64,000 nucleotides of DNA from the NCBI GenBank assembly GCA_964585685.1, contig CAZPEP010000016.1, positions 1-64,000 of the forward strand, read 5' to 3'. A program made the translations under genes and the position numbers. The notes below the pieces were generated by a model. The model did not search any database and was not told where the DNA came from. It worked only from the letters and a program-made list of their open reading frames with translations. Source of the stretch: JALHVH01 sp964585685 (GTDB taxonomy: Bacteria; Acidobacteriota; Aminicenantia; Aminicenantales; Saccharicenantaceae). Below are positions 52,994 to 60,433 of this stretch, in pieces (within the stretch, counting starts at the first letter, position 1; every line of letters begins with the position of its first letter).

Positions 52994-52997
52994 GACT

Positions 52998-53213
52998 TTA
53001 AATCCCGTCGGGCTTCCCGGTCTTCGCGGCCTCGTTCTTCTCCTTGATGCCGAAATAGAGCTTCCAGCCGCCCCATAAGATGAGGACGAGCGGCCAGAAC
53101 CGGGCTACCGAATCCCAAACCTCGACATCCAGAGTGTCGAGCAGGAAAACGACGCCGATGGCAATAAGGATGAATCCCCAGACGAGGGAATCTCTACGCG
53201 CGTGTCGTGTCAT
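52998..53213 (-). CDS. LiaI/LiaF-type transmembrane protein (DUF5668)
   Basis: This 71-residue protein has two transmembrane helices. LVWGFILIAIGVVFLLDTL and RFWPLVLILWGGWKLYFG are the repeated FWPLxLIxxG signature of the LiaI-LiaF transmembrane family. ATG 53213 has a strong AGGAGGAAGCC site. The gene lies between a longer paralogue and the DUF4097 gene, only 4 bases upstream of the latter. A role in membrane-stress sensing is inferred from family and context. Confidence 0.85.
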   Translation of the reverse strand: MTRHARRDSLVWGFILIAIGVVFLLDTLDVEVWDSVARFWPLVLILWGGWKLYFGIKEKNEAAKTGKPDGI

Positions 53214-53227
53214 GGCTTCCTCCTGAA

Positions 53228-53725
53228 CTAGGCCTTCTTCGCCCGGGCGAAGTGGTCGAAGACGAGCTTGATGCCGAGACCGATGACGGCCAACGGCCAG
53301 AAATCGAACAGTTTGTCATAATCGAAGACGCCGAAATTGGCCAGGAGCAGGAGGGCGCCCAGCACGACGAGGACCACGCCCCAGAAAATGGACCCTGCTT
53401 TAGCAGGTTCGAGGATCTGGTCCTCGACCGCGGCCGTTTCGTCCTCCCGGCCCGTCAGGGCGCGTCGGTTGATGGCCGCGGCCGTCTGGACGGATTCGAT
53501 GATCTGATAGAAATAGAATCCGGCCAGGATCAGTCCGAAGAACGGTTGGCCGTGGCCGTGACCCTGGACGGTCACCAGGCCGGCAAAGATGAACAGGTAG
53601 ACGAGCCCCTTGACGTAGAGGCCGTTGTACATCGCCCCGATCCCGAACGGGAAGAGGCCGGCCAGGATGCCCGCCGCCGCCGGCGACTTCGGCGGCTTCC
53701 TCTGGATTACGATTCTTTCTTCCAT
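53228..53725 (-). CDS. LiaI/LiaF-like multi-helix membrane protein (DUF5668/TM2-like)
   Basis: This 165-residue protein has four to five helices. The first pair (AGILAGLFPFGIGAMYNG, LVYLFIFAGLVTVQG) resembles a TM2-type module. The second pair (FWGVVLVVLGALLLLANFG and FWPLAVIGLGIKLVFDHF) is the LiaI-type repeat also seen in the 71-residue neighbour. ATG 53725 follows GGAGG. It lies 28 bases downstream of the anti-sigma factor gene, so it is in the same operon and a likely output or sensor of that system. Confidence 0.82.
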   Translation of the reverse strand: MEERIVIQRKPPKSPAAAGILAGLFPFGIGAMYNGLYVKGLVYLFIFAGLVTVQGHGHGQPFFGLILAGFYFYQIIESVQTAAAINRRALTGREDETAAVEDQILEPAKAGSIFWGVVLVVLGALLLLANFGVFDYDKLFDFWPLAVIGLGIKLVFDHFARAKKA

Positions 53726-53753
53726 GTCAATCCTCCATGTGTTTCAGAATTAT

Positions 53754-54257
53754 TTATTCTTTTTCCCCGCCCTTGCTCAGGATGTCGACGTTCCTGAGGG
53801 AGCCGAGGAGGCGTTCCTTGCGGGCCCCGATCTCGTCCGGGATCGAGCCCGCCTTGACGTAGAGCCTCTCGATCCGGCCGTAGCCCGCGTGGACCTCCCG
53901 GTTGAAGCTTTTCTGGAGCGACCGGCCGCCGGGGCTGAAAGCCAGGAACGAAAGGAATACCAGCATGCCCGTCGCCCCGGCGAAGACGGGCTGGAGAGAG
54001 GGGCGGAGCAGGAAGTCGTGGATGGGCCGGAACCTCCTCTTCCGCTCCGGGATGGCATAGAGCCTGCGGAGCAGGCCGGGCGACGGCTCGAGCTCGGGCA
54101 GGGCTCCCAGGGTGTCCCGGGTGTCCCTCATGGCTTCAAGCAGGGAGGCGCATTCCGCGCAGGCGGCGAGGTGCGTTTCGACCTCCGCCTTTCGCGCGCC
54201 GTCGAGCTCGCCCTCGAGATAGGCCGAAAGCATTTCCTCGGCGTGGGCCGTGCTCAT
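53754..54257 (-). CDS. Anti-sigma factor with zinc-finger (ZAS) domain
   Basis: This 167-residue protein has an N-terminal anti-sigma domain with the ZAS motif in VETHLAACAECASLLEAM (HxxxCxxC), one transmembrane helix (about 90-110, FAGATGMLVFLSFLAFS) and a ~55-residue periplasmic tail. It should hold the co-encoded ECF sigma factor at the membrane until a signal arrives. Its ATG overlaps the sigma-factor stop (54254-54257, ATGA), the usual coupled arrangement. Confidence 0.93.
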   Translation of the reverse strand: MSTAHAEEMLSAYLEGELDGARKAEVETHLAACAECASLLEAMRDTRDTLGALPELEPSPGLLRRLYAIPERKRRFRPIHDFLLRPSLQPVFAGATGMLVFLSFLAFSPGGRSLQKSFNREVHAGYGRIERLYVKAGSIPDEIGARKERLLGSLRNVDILSKGGEKE

Positions 54258-54808
54258 GAGTCCTCTCCTTTCCCGGGCCTCAGGATCCGGGCCAGCTGGA
54301 GCCGGCCCCGATTCACCCTTGATTTCACGGTCCCCAAGGGCAACCCCAGGTTTTCGGCGATCTCCTCGTAGGTCAGGCCCTGGATGTCCCGGAGGATGAC
54401 GGTCGCCCGGATCTCCGGGGACAGGCCGTCAAGGGCCTTCCAGACGGCCTTCCGGTCCTCCTCCCGGGCGAGGCTCCTCTCGGGGCCGTCGAACGCCGTC
54501 TGGGCGATCGCCCTATCGTCGAAATCGTCCCTTTGCGTCCGCTCCCACCGGCTGTGCCTGTACTCGTCGATGAGGTGGTTCTTGGCCAACGTCAGGAGCC
54601 AGGCCGTGAAATTCCTCTCGAAATCGTACTTCCCCAAGGACCTGTACAGCTTGAGGAAGATCTCCTGGGCCATATCCTCCGCCTCCTGGCGGCTGCCGGA
54701 GAACTGATAGGCCATGTTGAAGACCTTTTTCGAATAGGCGTTAACGAGCATTTCCCAGGCGCTCCTGTCGCCGTTCAAGCATTCCCTTATGACCGTGTTC
54801 AAATCCAC
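54254..54808 (-). CDS. ECF-type RNA polymerase sigma factor (module 1)
   Basis: This 184-residue sigma factor has region 2 (AYQFSGSRQEAEDMAQEIFLK region, with the -10-binding DMAQEIFL) and region 4 (LSPEIRATVILRDIQGLTYE, then IAENLGLPLGTVKSRVNRGR, the -35-binding HTH). No other domain is present. The start is GTG 54808 with AAGGTG upstream. A GGAAC-N17-CGTC promoter lies immediately upstream on the same strand, so it probably transcribes its own operon. The operon is divergent from a second ECF gene. Confidence 0.94.
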   Translation of the reverse strand: MDLNTVIRECLNGDRSAWEMLVNAYSKKVFNMAYQFSGSRQEAEDMAQEIFLKLYRSLGKYDFERNFTAWLLTLAKNHLIDEYRHSRWERTQRDDFDDRAIAQTAFDGPERSLAREEDRKAVWKALDGLSPEIRATVILRDIQGLTYEEIAENLGLPLGTVKSRVNRGRLQLARILRPGKGEDS

Positions 54809-54824
54809 TCAATTCACCTTGGTT

Positions 54825-54850
54825 GACGGATGCGCCGGTAAAAAAGTTCC
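54825..54850 (-). promoter_or_regulatory. ECF-type (autoregulatory) promoter of module 1
   Basis: On the minus strand GGAAC (54850-54846, within GGGAACTTTTT) and CGTC (54828-54825) are separated by 17 bases, matching the general ECF consensus. It lies 17 bases upstream of the sigma-factor start codon. Self-regulation is inferred from this match. Confidence 0.55.
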
Positions 54851-54939
54851 CTTGGGGTGTCCCCATTCTAATTTCGGGCCGGTAGCGTGTCAACCGGGAG
54901 CGGGTGCCCGGAACGACCGGCCCGGCTGGGGTCGGACGA

Positions 54940-54968
54940 TTGCCATCCGGTCCCAAAACACATAGAAT
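54940..54968 (+). promoter_or_regulatory. Sigma-70-type promoter of ECF module 2
   Basis: TTGCCA (54940-54945) and TAGAAT (54963-54968) are 17 bases apart, about 100 bases upstream of the second sigma-factor gene. Its form suggests housekeeping expression, unlike the ECF-type promoter of the opposite operon. Prediction only. Confidence 0.5.
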
Positions 54969-55068
54969 TTGAACGAGTTCCGGGTCCAACGGGAGGCGGG
55001 CGGGGCGCGGCGCTTGACCGCCGCTTCGTGCAACGATTGCCCCTGGCTCGGAGTTTAAAGGAACGAGA

Positions 55069-55653
55069 ATGGATGAACAAGAGCTGATCCTACGGGTGCG
55101 GGAGGGAGACGAGGCGGCGTTCGCCAGGATCATGGAGATCTACAAGGATAGGATCGTGAACTATTTGTACCAATTCACGCGGGATTACCAGAGGGCGGTC
55201 GATCTTTCCCAGGAGACGTTCCTCAGGGTCTATTTCAAAGCCGACAGGTACAAGCCCATCGCCCCGCTGTCCTCCTGGATCTACGCCATCGCTTCCAACC
55301 TGGCCAAGACGGACGCCCGGAACCGCCGGAGGATGGCCACGGTTCCCCTCGACGACGTCCCGAACAGCTATAATGCCGGCACCTATTCCCAGGACCCCAC
55401 GGACTCGGGCATGGTCCGGAACCTCAGGGCGGCCCTCGAGGCCTTGCACCCGAGATACCGCATCCCTGTCGTTCTCAAGGACATGGAGGGCCTTTCCCAG
55501 GAGGAGATCGCCCGGATCATCAAAAGGCCCGTGGGGACCGTCAAGGCCAGGATCAGCCGGGGCCGGGAGCACCTGCGGAGGATGCTCGAGAGCGCCCGCG
55601 GCGGGGATGCCGCCCCCGCCAAGAAAGAGGTGAGCGAACATGGAAGAGCGTAA
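55069..55653 (+). CDS. ECF-type RNA polymerase sigma factor (module 2)
   Basis: This 194-residue sigma factor has region 2 (YLYQFTRDYQRAVDLSQETF) and region 4 (ALHPRYRIPVVLKDMEGLSQ, then IARIIKRPVGTVKARISRGR). It is only distantly similar to the factor encoded on the other strand, so the pair is not a recent duplication. ATG 55069 is preceded by AAGGAACGAGA. The next gene, a short membrane protein, overlaps its end by 14 bases, as expected for a sigma/anti-sigma pair. Confidence 0.93.
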   Translation: MDEQELILRVREGDEAAFARIMEIYKDRIVNYLYQFTRDYQRAVDLSQETFLRVYFKADRYKPIAPLSSWIYAIASNLAKTDARNRRRMATVPLDDVPNSYNAGTYSQDPTDSGMVRNLRAALEALHPRYRIPVVLKDMEGLSQEEIARIIKRPVGTVKARISRGREHLRRMLESARGGDAAPAKKEVSEHGRA

Positions 55654-56014
55654 TTTCCTTGAAAAGATGAACAGGGTCGCCGCTCCGCCCGGCTTCGAGC
55701 GCCGTGTCCTGGCCGAGCTCGCCCTCCGGAAGGAACGGAGGCGGAGCTCCGTGCGGACCTGGCGATTCGTCTATGCCGGCGGGGCCGCCGTCTTCCTGGC
55801 GGCCGTCATACTCGCCGGCGTCTTCGTCCCCGACCGGACCGGCGGGAAGGACACGGTCGCGACGGCCCGGCTCGCGGGGAGGCCGTCCGAGGCCGTTCCC
55901 GTCATGGAGACCCTGGATTATTCGTCCGAATACCGCAACGCGTCCTTAGAGCCGCGAACGATATACATACTGGAGCAAGTCTCCGAGGTTTCGCCTCGGG
56001 AGATCACCTATTGA
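55640..56014 (+). CDS. Small single-pass membrane protein, probable anti-sigma partner of module 2
   Basis: This 124-residue protein has a short cytosolic part (about 1-42: FLEKMNRVAAPPGFERRVLA), one transmembrane helix (about 46-66: FVYAGGAAVFLAAVILAGVF) and a ~55-residue outer part. It lacks the Cys/His zinc-finger motif of module 1's anti-sigma factor. Its overlap with the sigma gene and topology suggest the same role. GAGGTGAGC precedes ATG 55640. Function is inferred from position. Confidence 0.72.
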   Translation: MEERNFLEKMNRVAAPPGFERRVLAELALRKERRRSSVRTWRFVYAGGAAVFLAAVILAGVFVPDRTGGKDTVATARLAGRPSEAVPVMETLDYSSEYRNASLEPRTIYILEQVSEVSPREITY

Positions 56015-56028
56015 GGAGGTTAAGGGCC

Positions 56029-57693
56029 ATGAACAAGAAACTGAGATCCGTCGGGCTGGTCATGGCAGCAGCCGTTTCCGTCGTCATGAACCTGGGGGCG
56101 GAGACCGCCGTCGGTCCCGGCACAGAAAGGGACATCGCCGCCCTGGCTAAGAAAGTCTATCCGTCCGTCGTCCGGGTCGAGGCCCGGAACGGGACCCGCA
56201 GGGTCGCCACCGGGGTCGTCATCGACCGGGACGGCCTCATCCTGACGACGGCCCTGATCTCGCCGCGCGACGAAAAGATCGCCGTCATCGCGGGGGACGG
56301 GCGGAAGATCGAGGCCGAATTCCTCGGGTTCGATTCCGAGACGCACCTGGCTCTCGTCCGGGCCAAGGACAAGGGGCTTTCGCCCCTGGCCATGGGCGAG
56401 GCCGGGGAGGTCGCTCCCGGGGCCTGGATATCGGTCGTCAGCGTCTCCCCGGAGATGACACCCGCAGTGACCCAGGGCATCGTCAGCTCGGTCTCCGAGG
56501 AGAGGCTGAGGCTGAACATCTGGGTTACGCCCGGATCGAGCGGCGGGCCGGTCGTCGACGAGAACGGCCGGATGGTCGGCCTGCTGCGCGGGATCTATAC
56601 CGAGGACAGGCCCGTCGTATTTGAGTTCCGGGACAAGGAACAAGTGGGCTCCGGCTATGCTTTCAGCCAGGCCGAGGCCCCTTCGTCGGGCATGGCCGTG
56701 GCCATCCCGATGGACATCGTCAGGAAGGTCGCCTCGGAGATCAGAGATAAGGGGAAGGTCCAGAGGGGCTGGATCGGGCTGTCCATCGGTCAGAACGAGG
56801 ATGATCGCATCGAGGTCGTCGGTGTCGACGACGAAAGCCCGGCCGAACTGGCCAAGCTCAAGGAAGGGGACTTCATCCTCGCGCTCGACGGCAAGGAGAT
56901 CGTGAGCGCTTCGATGCTGGCCTCGGAGATCCGCAAGCGAAAGCCCGGCGACGACGTTACCGTGAGGATCGAGCGGGACGGCAAGCCGATGGACGTCAAG
57001 GTCAAGCTGGGCGAATACCCGGAGATCGAGGCCCGGCGCGAGATGGAGCTCAAGTTTCCGGGGCTCTTCCCCCCGGGTGCGCCGAGGCCTTTCGCCGACC
57101 TGCCCAGGGGCGCGGGCCCGAGGCCGCCCAAGGCTCTCCTCGCGCCCAAGGGTCGGGAGTTCTCCTGGGAACGGCGGAAGTACATCGGTGTCTATCTGGA
57201 CGAATTGAACAAGGAGATGTCCTTCTTCTTCGGCGTCAAGGAAGGGACCGGCCTCCTTGTCAATCGGTTGACCCCCGGGAGCCCTGCGGAAAAGGCCGGC
57301 CTTAAGGTCGGGGACGTCATCGTCCAGGCCGAAGGCCGGCGCGTGGAGACGGTTAACGAGCTGAGTGGGGCCGTCCAGGATAAGAAAAAAGCCGATAAAA
57401 TCAAGCTCGAGGTCCTCCGGAATAAGAAACCCCTTTCCATCGACGTCGAGGTCGCAGAAGAGGAGAGCGGCGGGGTTATCACCTGGGCCCTCCCCGGCGA
57501 TTCCCGAGATCGTCTTATGGCCTATGGCGAATCCGCGAGGGCCTACGCCGATAAATTGGGAGAAGCCTTCAGCCGGGAAGCAAACAGCGATATGAGTAAG
57601 CTCGACGCCGAACTCTCCCTCATGGCCGGCAAGGCCAAGTCGGCCGCCAGGAACCTGAGATCCGCCTTCACCCGGGCGGTGAAGAGGATCTAG
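56029..57693 (+). CDS. HtrA/DegP-like protein with two PDZ domains and a degenerate catalytic triad
   Basis: This 554-residue exported protein has a signal peptide (about 1-24), a trypsin-like domain (about 30-225) and two PDZ domains (about 245-330, with KLKEGDFILALDGKEI, and 390-470, with AGLKVGDVIVQAEGRRV). The Ser of GSSGGP is kept (Ser 171), but the position of the catalytic His (usual TNNHVV) reads LTTALIS with Leu 76. The Asp position (usual TDLAL) reads THLAL with His 106. Protease activity is therefore unlikely; a chaperone or sensor role is possible. ATG 56029 has a GAGGAGG site. It is the third gene of ECF module 2. Confidence 0.88.
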   Translation: MNKKLRSVGLVMAAAVSVVMNLGAETAVGPGTERDIAALAKKVYPSVVRVEARNGTRRVATGVVIDRDGLILTTALISPRDEKIAVIAGDGRKIEAEFLGFDSETHLALVRAKDKGLSPLAMGEAGEVAPGAWISVVSVSPEMTPAVTQGIVSSVSEERLRLNIWVTPGSSGGPVVDENGRMVGLLRGIYTEDRPVVFEFRDKEQVGSGYAFSQAEAPSSGMAVAIPMDIVRKVASEIRDKGKVQRGWIGLSIGQNEDDRIEVVGVDDESPAELAKLKEGDFILALDGKEIVSASMLASEIRKRKPGDDVTVRIERDGKPMDVKVKLGEYPEIEARREMELKFPGLFPPGAPRPFADLPRGAGPRPPKALLAPKGREFSWERRKYIGVYLDELNKEMSFFFGVKEGTGLLVNRLTPGSPAEKAGLKVGDVIVQAEGRRVETVNELSGAVQDKKKADKIKLEVLRNKKPLSIDVEVAEEESGGVITWALPGDSRDRLMAYGESARAYADKLGEAFSREANSDMSKLDAELSLMAGKAKSAARNLRSAFTRAVKRI

Positions 57694-57727
57694 CCAAGTC
57701 AGCTGCTCCTGTATCCATCTCTCAAAA

Positions 57728-57766
57728 GGGGGACGGGGACCGTGGGTTCCCGTCCCCCGCTTTTTT
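57728..57766 (+). terminator. Rho-independent terminator of ECF module 2
   Basis: GGGGGACGGG (from 57728) pairs with CCCGTCCCCC (to 57758) around a short loop, followed by GC and six T residues (57761-57766). It is the clearest intrinsic terminator in the window. Its T-run overlaps the stop codon of the convergent trmH-like gene. Confidence 0.9.
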
Positions 57767-58355
57767 AGGGCTTGGAGTTCTTGAGCCACTTGGCTTTGAG
57801 GGCCTCGAACTCGGCGGTCTCGAGGCGATGCCCATCGAAATACCCTAGGGCCTGTCTCTGCCGGAATGCTTCATAAAGGACGACGGCGACGGAGACGGAA
57901 AGATTGAGGCTCTGGACCATGCCTACCATGGGAATCCGGATGATTTGATCGGCGAATGCGAGGGCCTCGTCGGAGATGCCGGCCGATTCGCTCCCAAAGA
58001 CCAGGGCCAGGGGGCGGCCGTAATCCACTTCGGTGTAGGGCACGGCCTCGTCGGAAAGCCGCGTCGCGACGATGGCGAAGCCCCGCTCTTTCAGGCTGGA
58101 CAGGCACTCCGACGCCGACGCATGAATCCCGATCTCGAGCCACTTTTCCGTTCGGGTCGTGATGGCTTCATTGAACTCGAGAAGGTCCGGGTTAGGCGAA
58201 ATGAGGTCAAGGTAAAGGATGCCCGCCGCGTCGCAGGTCCGGATGACGGCGCAGGCGTTATGGGCGATGGTCACGCCCTCCAGGACCACCCTGAGGTCCG
58301 GCTGTCGGCGAGATAGCACGCCTTCGATCCTCGTGATCCTCTTGTCCGTGGCCAC
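57765..58355 (-). CDS. trmH: tRNA (guanosine-2'-O-)-methyltransferase TrmH-like (SpoU family)
   Basis: This 196-residue SPOUT methyltransferase methylates a tRNA ribose, by family probably Gm18. The motifs are VTIAHNACAVIRTCDAAG (motif 1 with N and R), PLALVFGSESAGISDEAL (motif 2) and IPMVGMVQSLNLSVSVAVVL (motif 3 of the trefoil knot). A short C-terminal extension, as in TrmH, follows. The start is GTG 58355. It is convergent to the HtrA-like gene and shares its terminator region. Confidence 0.9.
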   Translation of the reverse strand: MATDKRITRIEGVLSRRQPDLRVVLEGVTIAHNACAVIRTCDAAGILYLDLISPNPDLLEFNEAITTRTEKWLEIGIHASASECLSSLKERGFAIVATRLSDEAVPYTEVDYGRPLALVFGSESAGISDEALAFADQIIRIPMVGMVQSLNLSVSVAVVLYEAFRQRQALGYFDGHRLETAEFEALKAKWLKNSKP

Positions 58356-58400
58356 GCAAAAGTTATAGCAGACCGGGATGGGGGATGCAACCGCAGGGGG

Positions 58401-58964
58401 CTAGCGCGGCCAGTGGACGACAAGCATTTTCAGGACCATCAGGCCCCAAAACGCGACGGTCCCGAGAACCGCGCGGCCTTCCTTGTTTTTTCGAAAAAGG
58501 GCGACATCAAAGCGGGCGCCGGTCTTCTCGCCGCTCCTTCCCGGGACGGGGAGGAAGAGCGGCACGGCCCGTTCGAAGGATCCGTAGGCCTCCGTGAAGA
58601 GCGCGCGCATCCGGTCCCTTTCCTCAAATATGATGACCGGATAAAAAACAAAGAAGTAGGCAGCCAGCAAGGCGGCCACCGGCCACGATCGGGCCGCCGC
58701 GGCAATGCCCGCCGCGATGAGAAGAGTGCCGAGGTAGAGCGGGTTCCGGGTGAACCGGTAAGGTCCGGAGACCGCCAGGACCTTTTCCTTCCTGAGGTGG
58801 CCCGCCGCCCAGGTCCTCAACCCGAGCCCGATGAGACTCATACCGAGTCCGGCGACAAGGCTCGCCCATGACGGGCGGGCGAAGACGATGGACCCGATGA
58901 GCGCCGGAGTGCCGGCCCGGACCCGCCAGCGGTAGAGGACTTCGCGGAGCTTTCGGTCAGACAT
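58401..58964 (-). CDS. Isoprenylcysteine/phospholipid methyltransferase-like membrane protein (ICMT/PEMT fold)
   Basis: This 187-residue protein has four to five transmembrane helices and the family motif VSGPYRFTRNPLYLGTLL (RxPxY) followed by IIFEERDRMRALFTEAY. These residues bind S-adenosylmethionine in ICMT-like enzymes. The bacterial substrate is unknown; a lipid or isoprenoid is likely. ATG 58964 overlaps the end of the heptosyltransferase gene by 8 bases, so it is the last gene of the heptose operon. Confidence 0.8.
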   Translation of the reverse strand: MSDRKLREVLYRWRVRAGTPALIGSIVFARPSWASLVAGLGMSLIGLGLRTWAAGHLRKEKVLAVSGPYRFTRNPLYLGTLLIAAGIAAAARSWPVAALLAAYFFVFYPVIIFEERDRMRALFTEAYGSFERAVPLFLPVPGRSGEKTGARFDVALFRKNKEGRAVLGTVAFWGLMVLKMLVVHWPR

Positions 58965-59949
58965 CCCGGTCCAGGACCTCCCTGACGAGCTCAACGACGT
59001 CCGCGGCGAAGACGGCGCTCATGCAGGCGACCGTCGGGCAATCTCTCTTCCAGCAGGGACGGCAGTCCATCGGGGCCAGGGCCGTCCTGTCCCGTTCCCG
59101 GAACGGGCCGTTGCGTTTCGGGTCGGTCGGGCCGAACAAGCCGACGACCGGAACGTCCAGGGCGCAGGCCGCCTGCAGGGCGAAGGTGTCCCCGCTGATG
59201 AGCAGGCCGGATGCCGCGATGAGGGAGAGAACTTCCGGGATCGTAAAGAACGGAGCCACGGCGACGTCCGTTCGACCTGCGATCGCCAGGGCGGCATCCA
59301 TCTCGGCCGCGTTCCCCCAGAGCAGGACGGGGAAAAAGTCCTGCCGTGCGATCGCCGGGAGAAGCTCGATCCATCGTTCGGCCGGCCATCTCTTGCTTTC
59401 CCACGCCGCCCCCACGTTGCACAGGACCACCTTCTGGCCCGGTCTCCTGCCGAGCGCTTCGAGCGCCGTCGCAACGCGGCCTTGGGTGTCTTCGGGAATG
59501 ATGAGGGGAAACTCGAAGCCGGGCGTTCCCGGCCTCAACCCCAGCTTCTCAAGCAGGCGGATATTCTTGCCGATGACGTGTCCCGTCTCCTTGTGTTCTT
59601 CGAGCCGCTCGGTGTAGAAGACCGCCGCTGCGGGCTCCTTGAGGTTTTTTCCGGAGAAGCCGATCCTCCGGCGCGCACCCGAAAGCCGGCCGAGGACCGC
59701 GGACTTCAACAGGCCCTGGAAGTCGATCGCGGTCCGGTCCCGTCGGCGGATTTTCCGGAGCCAGCCCTTTTCGCCGCGGACGACGATCTCGTCGATCCCC
59801 GGCACGAGTTCCAGGATCTCCCTTCCGGCCTTCTCGACGACCCACGCCAGCCGGGCTTCGGGGAATCCTTTGCGCAGGACCGCAAAAGCGGGAAGGGCAT
59901 GGATGATATCGCCCAGGGAGCTCAGCCGGATGATGAGGAAGTTATCCAC
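58957..59949 (-). CDS. LPS heptosyltransferase (glycosyltransferase family 9, WaaC/RfaC-like)
   Basis: This 330-residue GT-B enzyme transfers heptose from ADP-heptose to the LPS inner core. The motifs are FLIIRLSSLGDIIHALPAFA (family start), VVLCNVGAAWESKRWPAERW, SGDTFALQAACALDVPVVGL and FGPTDPKRNGP. CRPCWKRDCPTVACM near the C-terminus resembles the Cys cluster seen in some family-9 members. GTG 59949 overlaps the adjacent nucleotidyltransferase gene by 8 bases. Whether it is heptosyltransferase I or II cannot be decided. Confidence 0.9.
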   Translation of the reverse strand: MDNFLIIRLSSLGDIIHALPAFAVLRKGFPEARLAWVVEKAGREILELVPGIDEIVVRGEKGWLRKIRRRDRTAIDFQGLLKSAVLGRLSGARRRIGFSGKNLKEPAAAVFYTERLEEHKETGHVIGKNIRLLEKLGLRPGTPGFEFPLIIPEDTQGRVATALEALGRRPGQKVVLCNVGAAWESKRWPAERWIELLPAIARQDFFPVLLWGNAAEMDAALAIAGRTDVAVAPFFTIPEVLSLIAASGLLISGDTFALQAACALDVPVVGLFGPTDPKRNGPFRERDRTALAPMDCRPCWKRDCPTVACMSAVFAADVVELVREVLDRDV

Positions 59950-60433
59950 GCGTATCCTTCCGTCCGGCGACGAATTTGACGACGTCCCTCGTCGAGCGGA
60001 CCTTCGGCCCGCCGGCTATGAAGACCTCGCCGCCCAACGCCTTGACGGTTTCCCGTTCCGGGACAGTGTGGACCGTATAATCCGAGCCCTTGGCGTGGAC
60101 ATCGGGGCGGAGGGCACGGAGGACCTTTTCGACGTTTGATTCGGGGAAGATGGTGACGTAATCGACGCATTCGAGCGCCGAGAGCATCTCGGCTCGCTCC
60201 CCCTGCAGCATGAGGGGCCTCCCGGCTCCCTTGAGGGCCCTCACCGAGCGATCGCTGTTCAAGGCCACGACGAGGACGTCGCCTCTCTCCGCGGCGCCTC
60301 GAAGGTATCGGACGTGCCCGACGTGGAGGAGGTCGAAACAGCCGTTGGCCAGCACGACGCGACGGCCGCGGCGCTTTTCGGCCGCGACGATCCTCGCGAG
60401 CCCGGCGAGGGTCCGGAGCTTTTTGGGTCTCAA
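59942..60433 (-). CDS. rfaE2: D-glycero-beta-D-manno-heptose 1-phosphate adenylyltransferase (RfaE2/HldC-type)
   Basis: This 163-residue nucleotidyltransferase makes ADP-heptose. The cytidylyltransferase-like motif is VVLANGCFDLLHVGHVRYLR (HxGH), followed by VVALNSDRSVRALKG and ECVDYVTIFPE. It corresponds to the C-terminal half of bifunctional HldE. The start is TTG 60433, overlapping the kinase stop (TTGA). Kinase and adenylyltransferase are thus separate but translationally coupled genes. Confidence 0.93.
   Translation of the reverse strand: MRPKKLRTLAGLARIVAAEKRRGRRVVLANGCFDLLHVGHVRYLRGAAERGDVLVVALNSDRSVRALKGAGRPLMLQGERAEMLSALECVDYVTIFPESNVEKVLRALRPDVHAKGSDYTVHTVPERETVKALGGEVFIAGGPKVRSTRDVVKFVAGRKDTRG

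Noticed and set aside
54254..55653. Recent duplication of one ECF sigma gene
   Set aside because: Apart from the general region 2 and region 4 motifs the two proteins differ throughout, so they look like members of different ECF groups.
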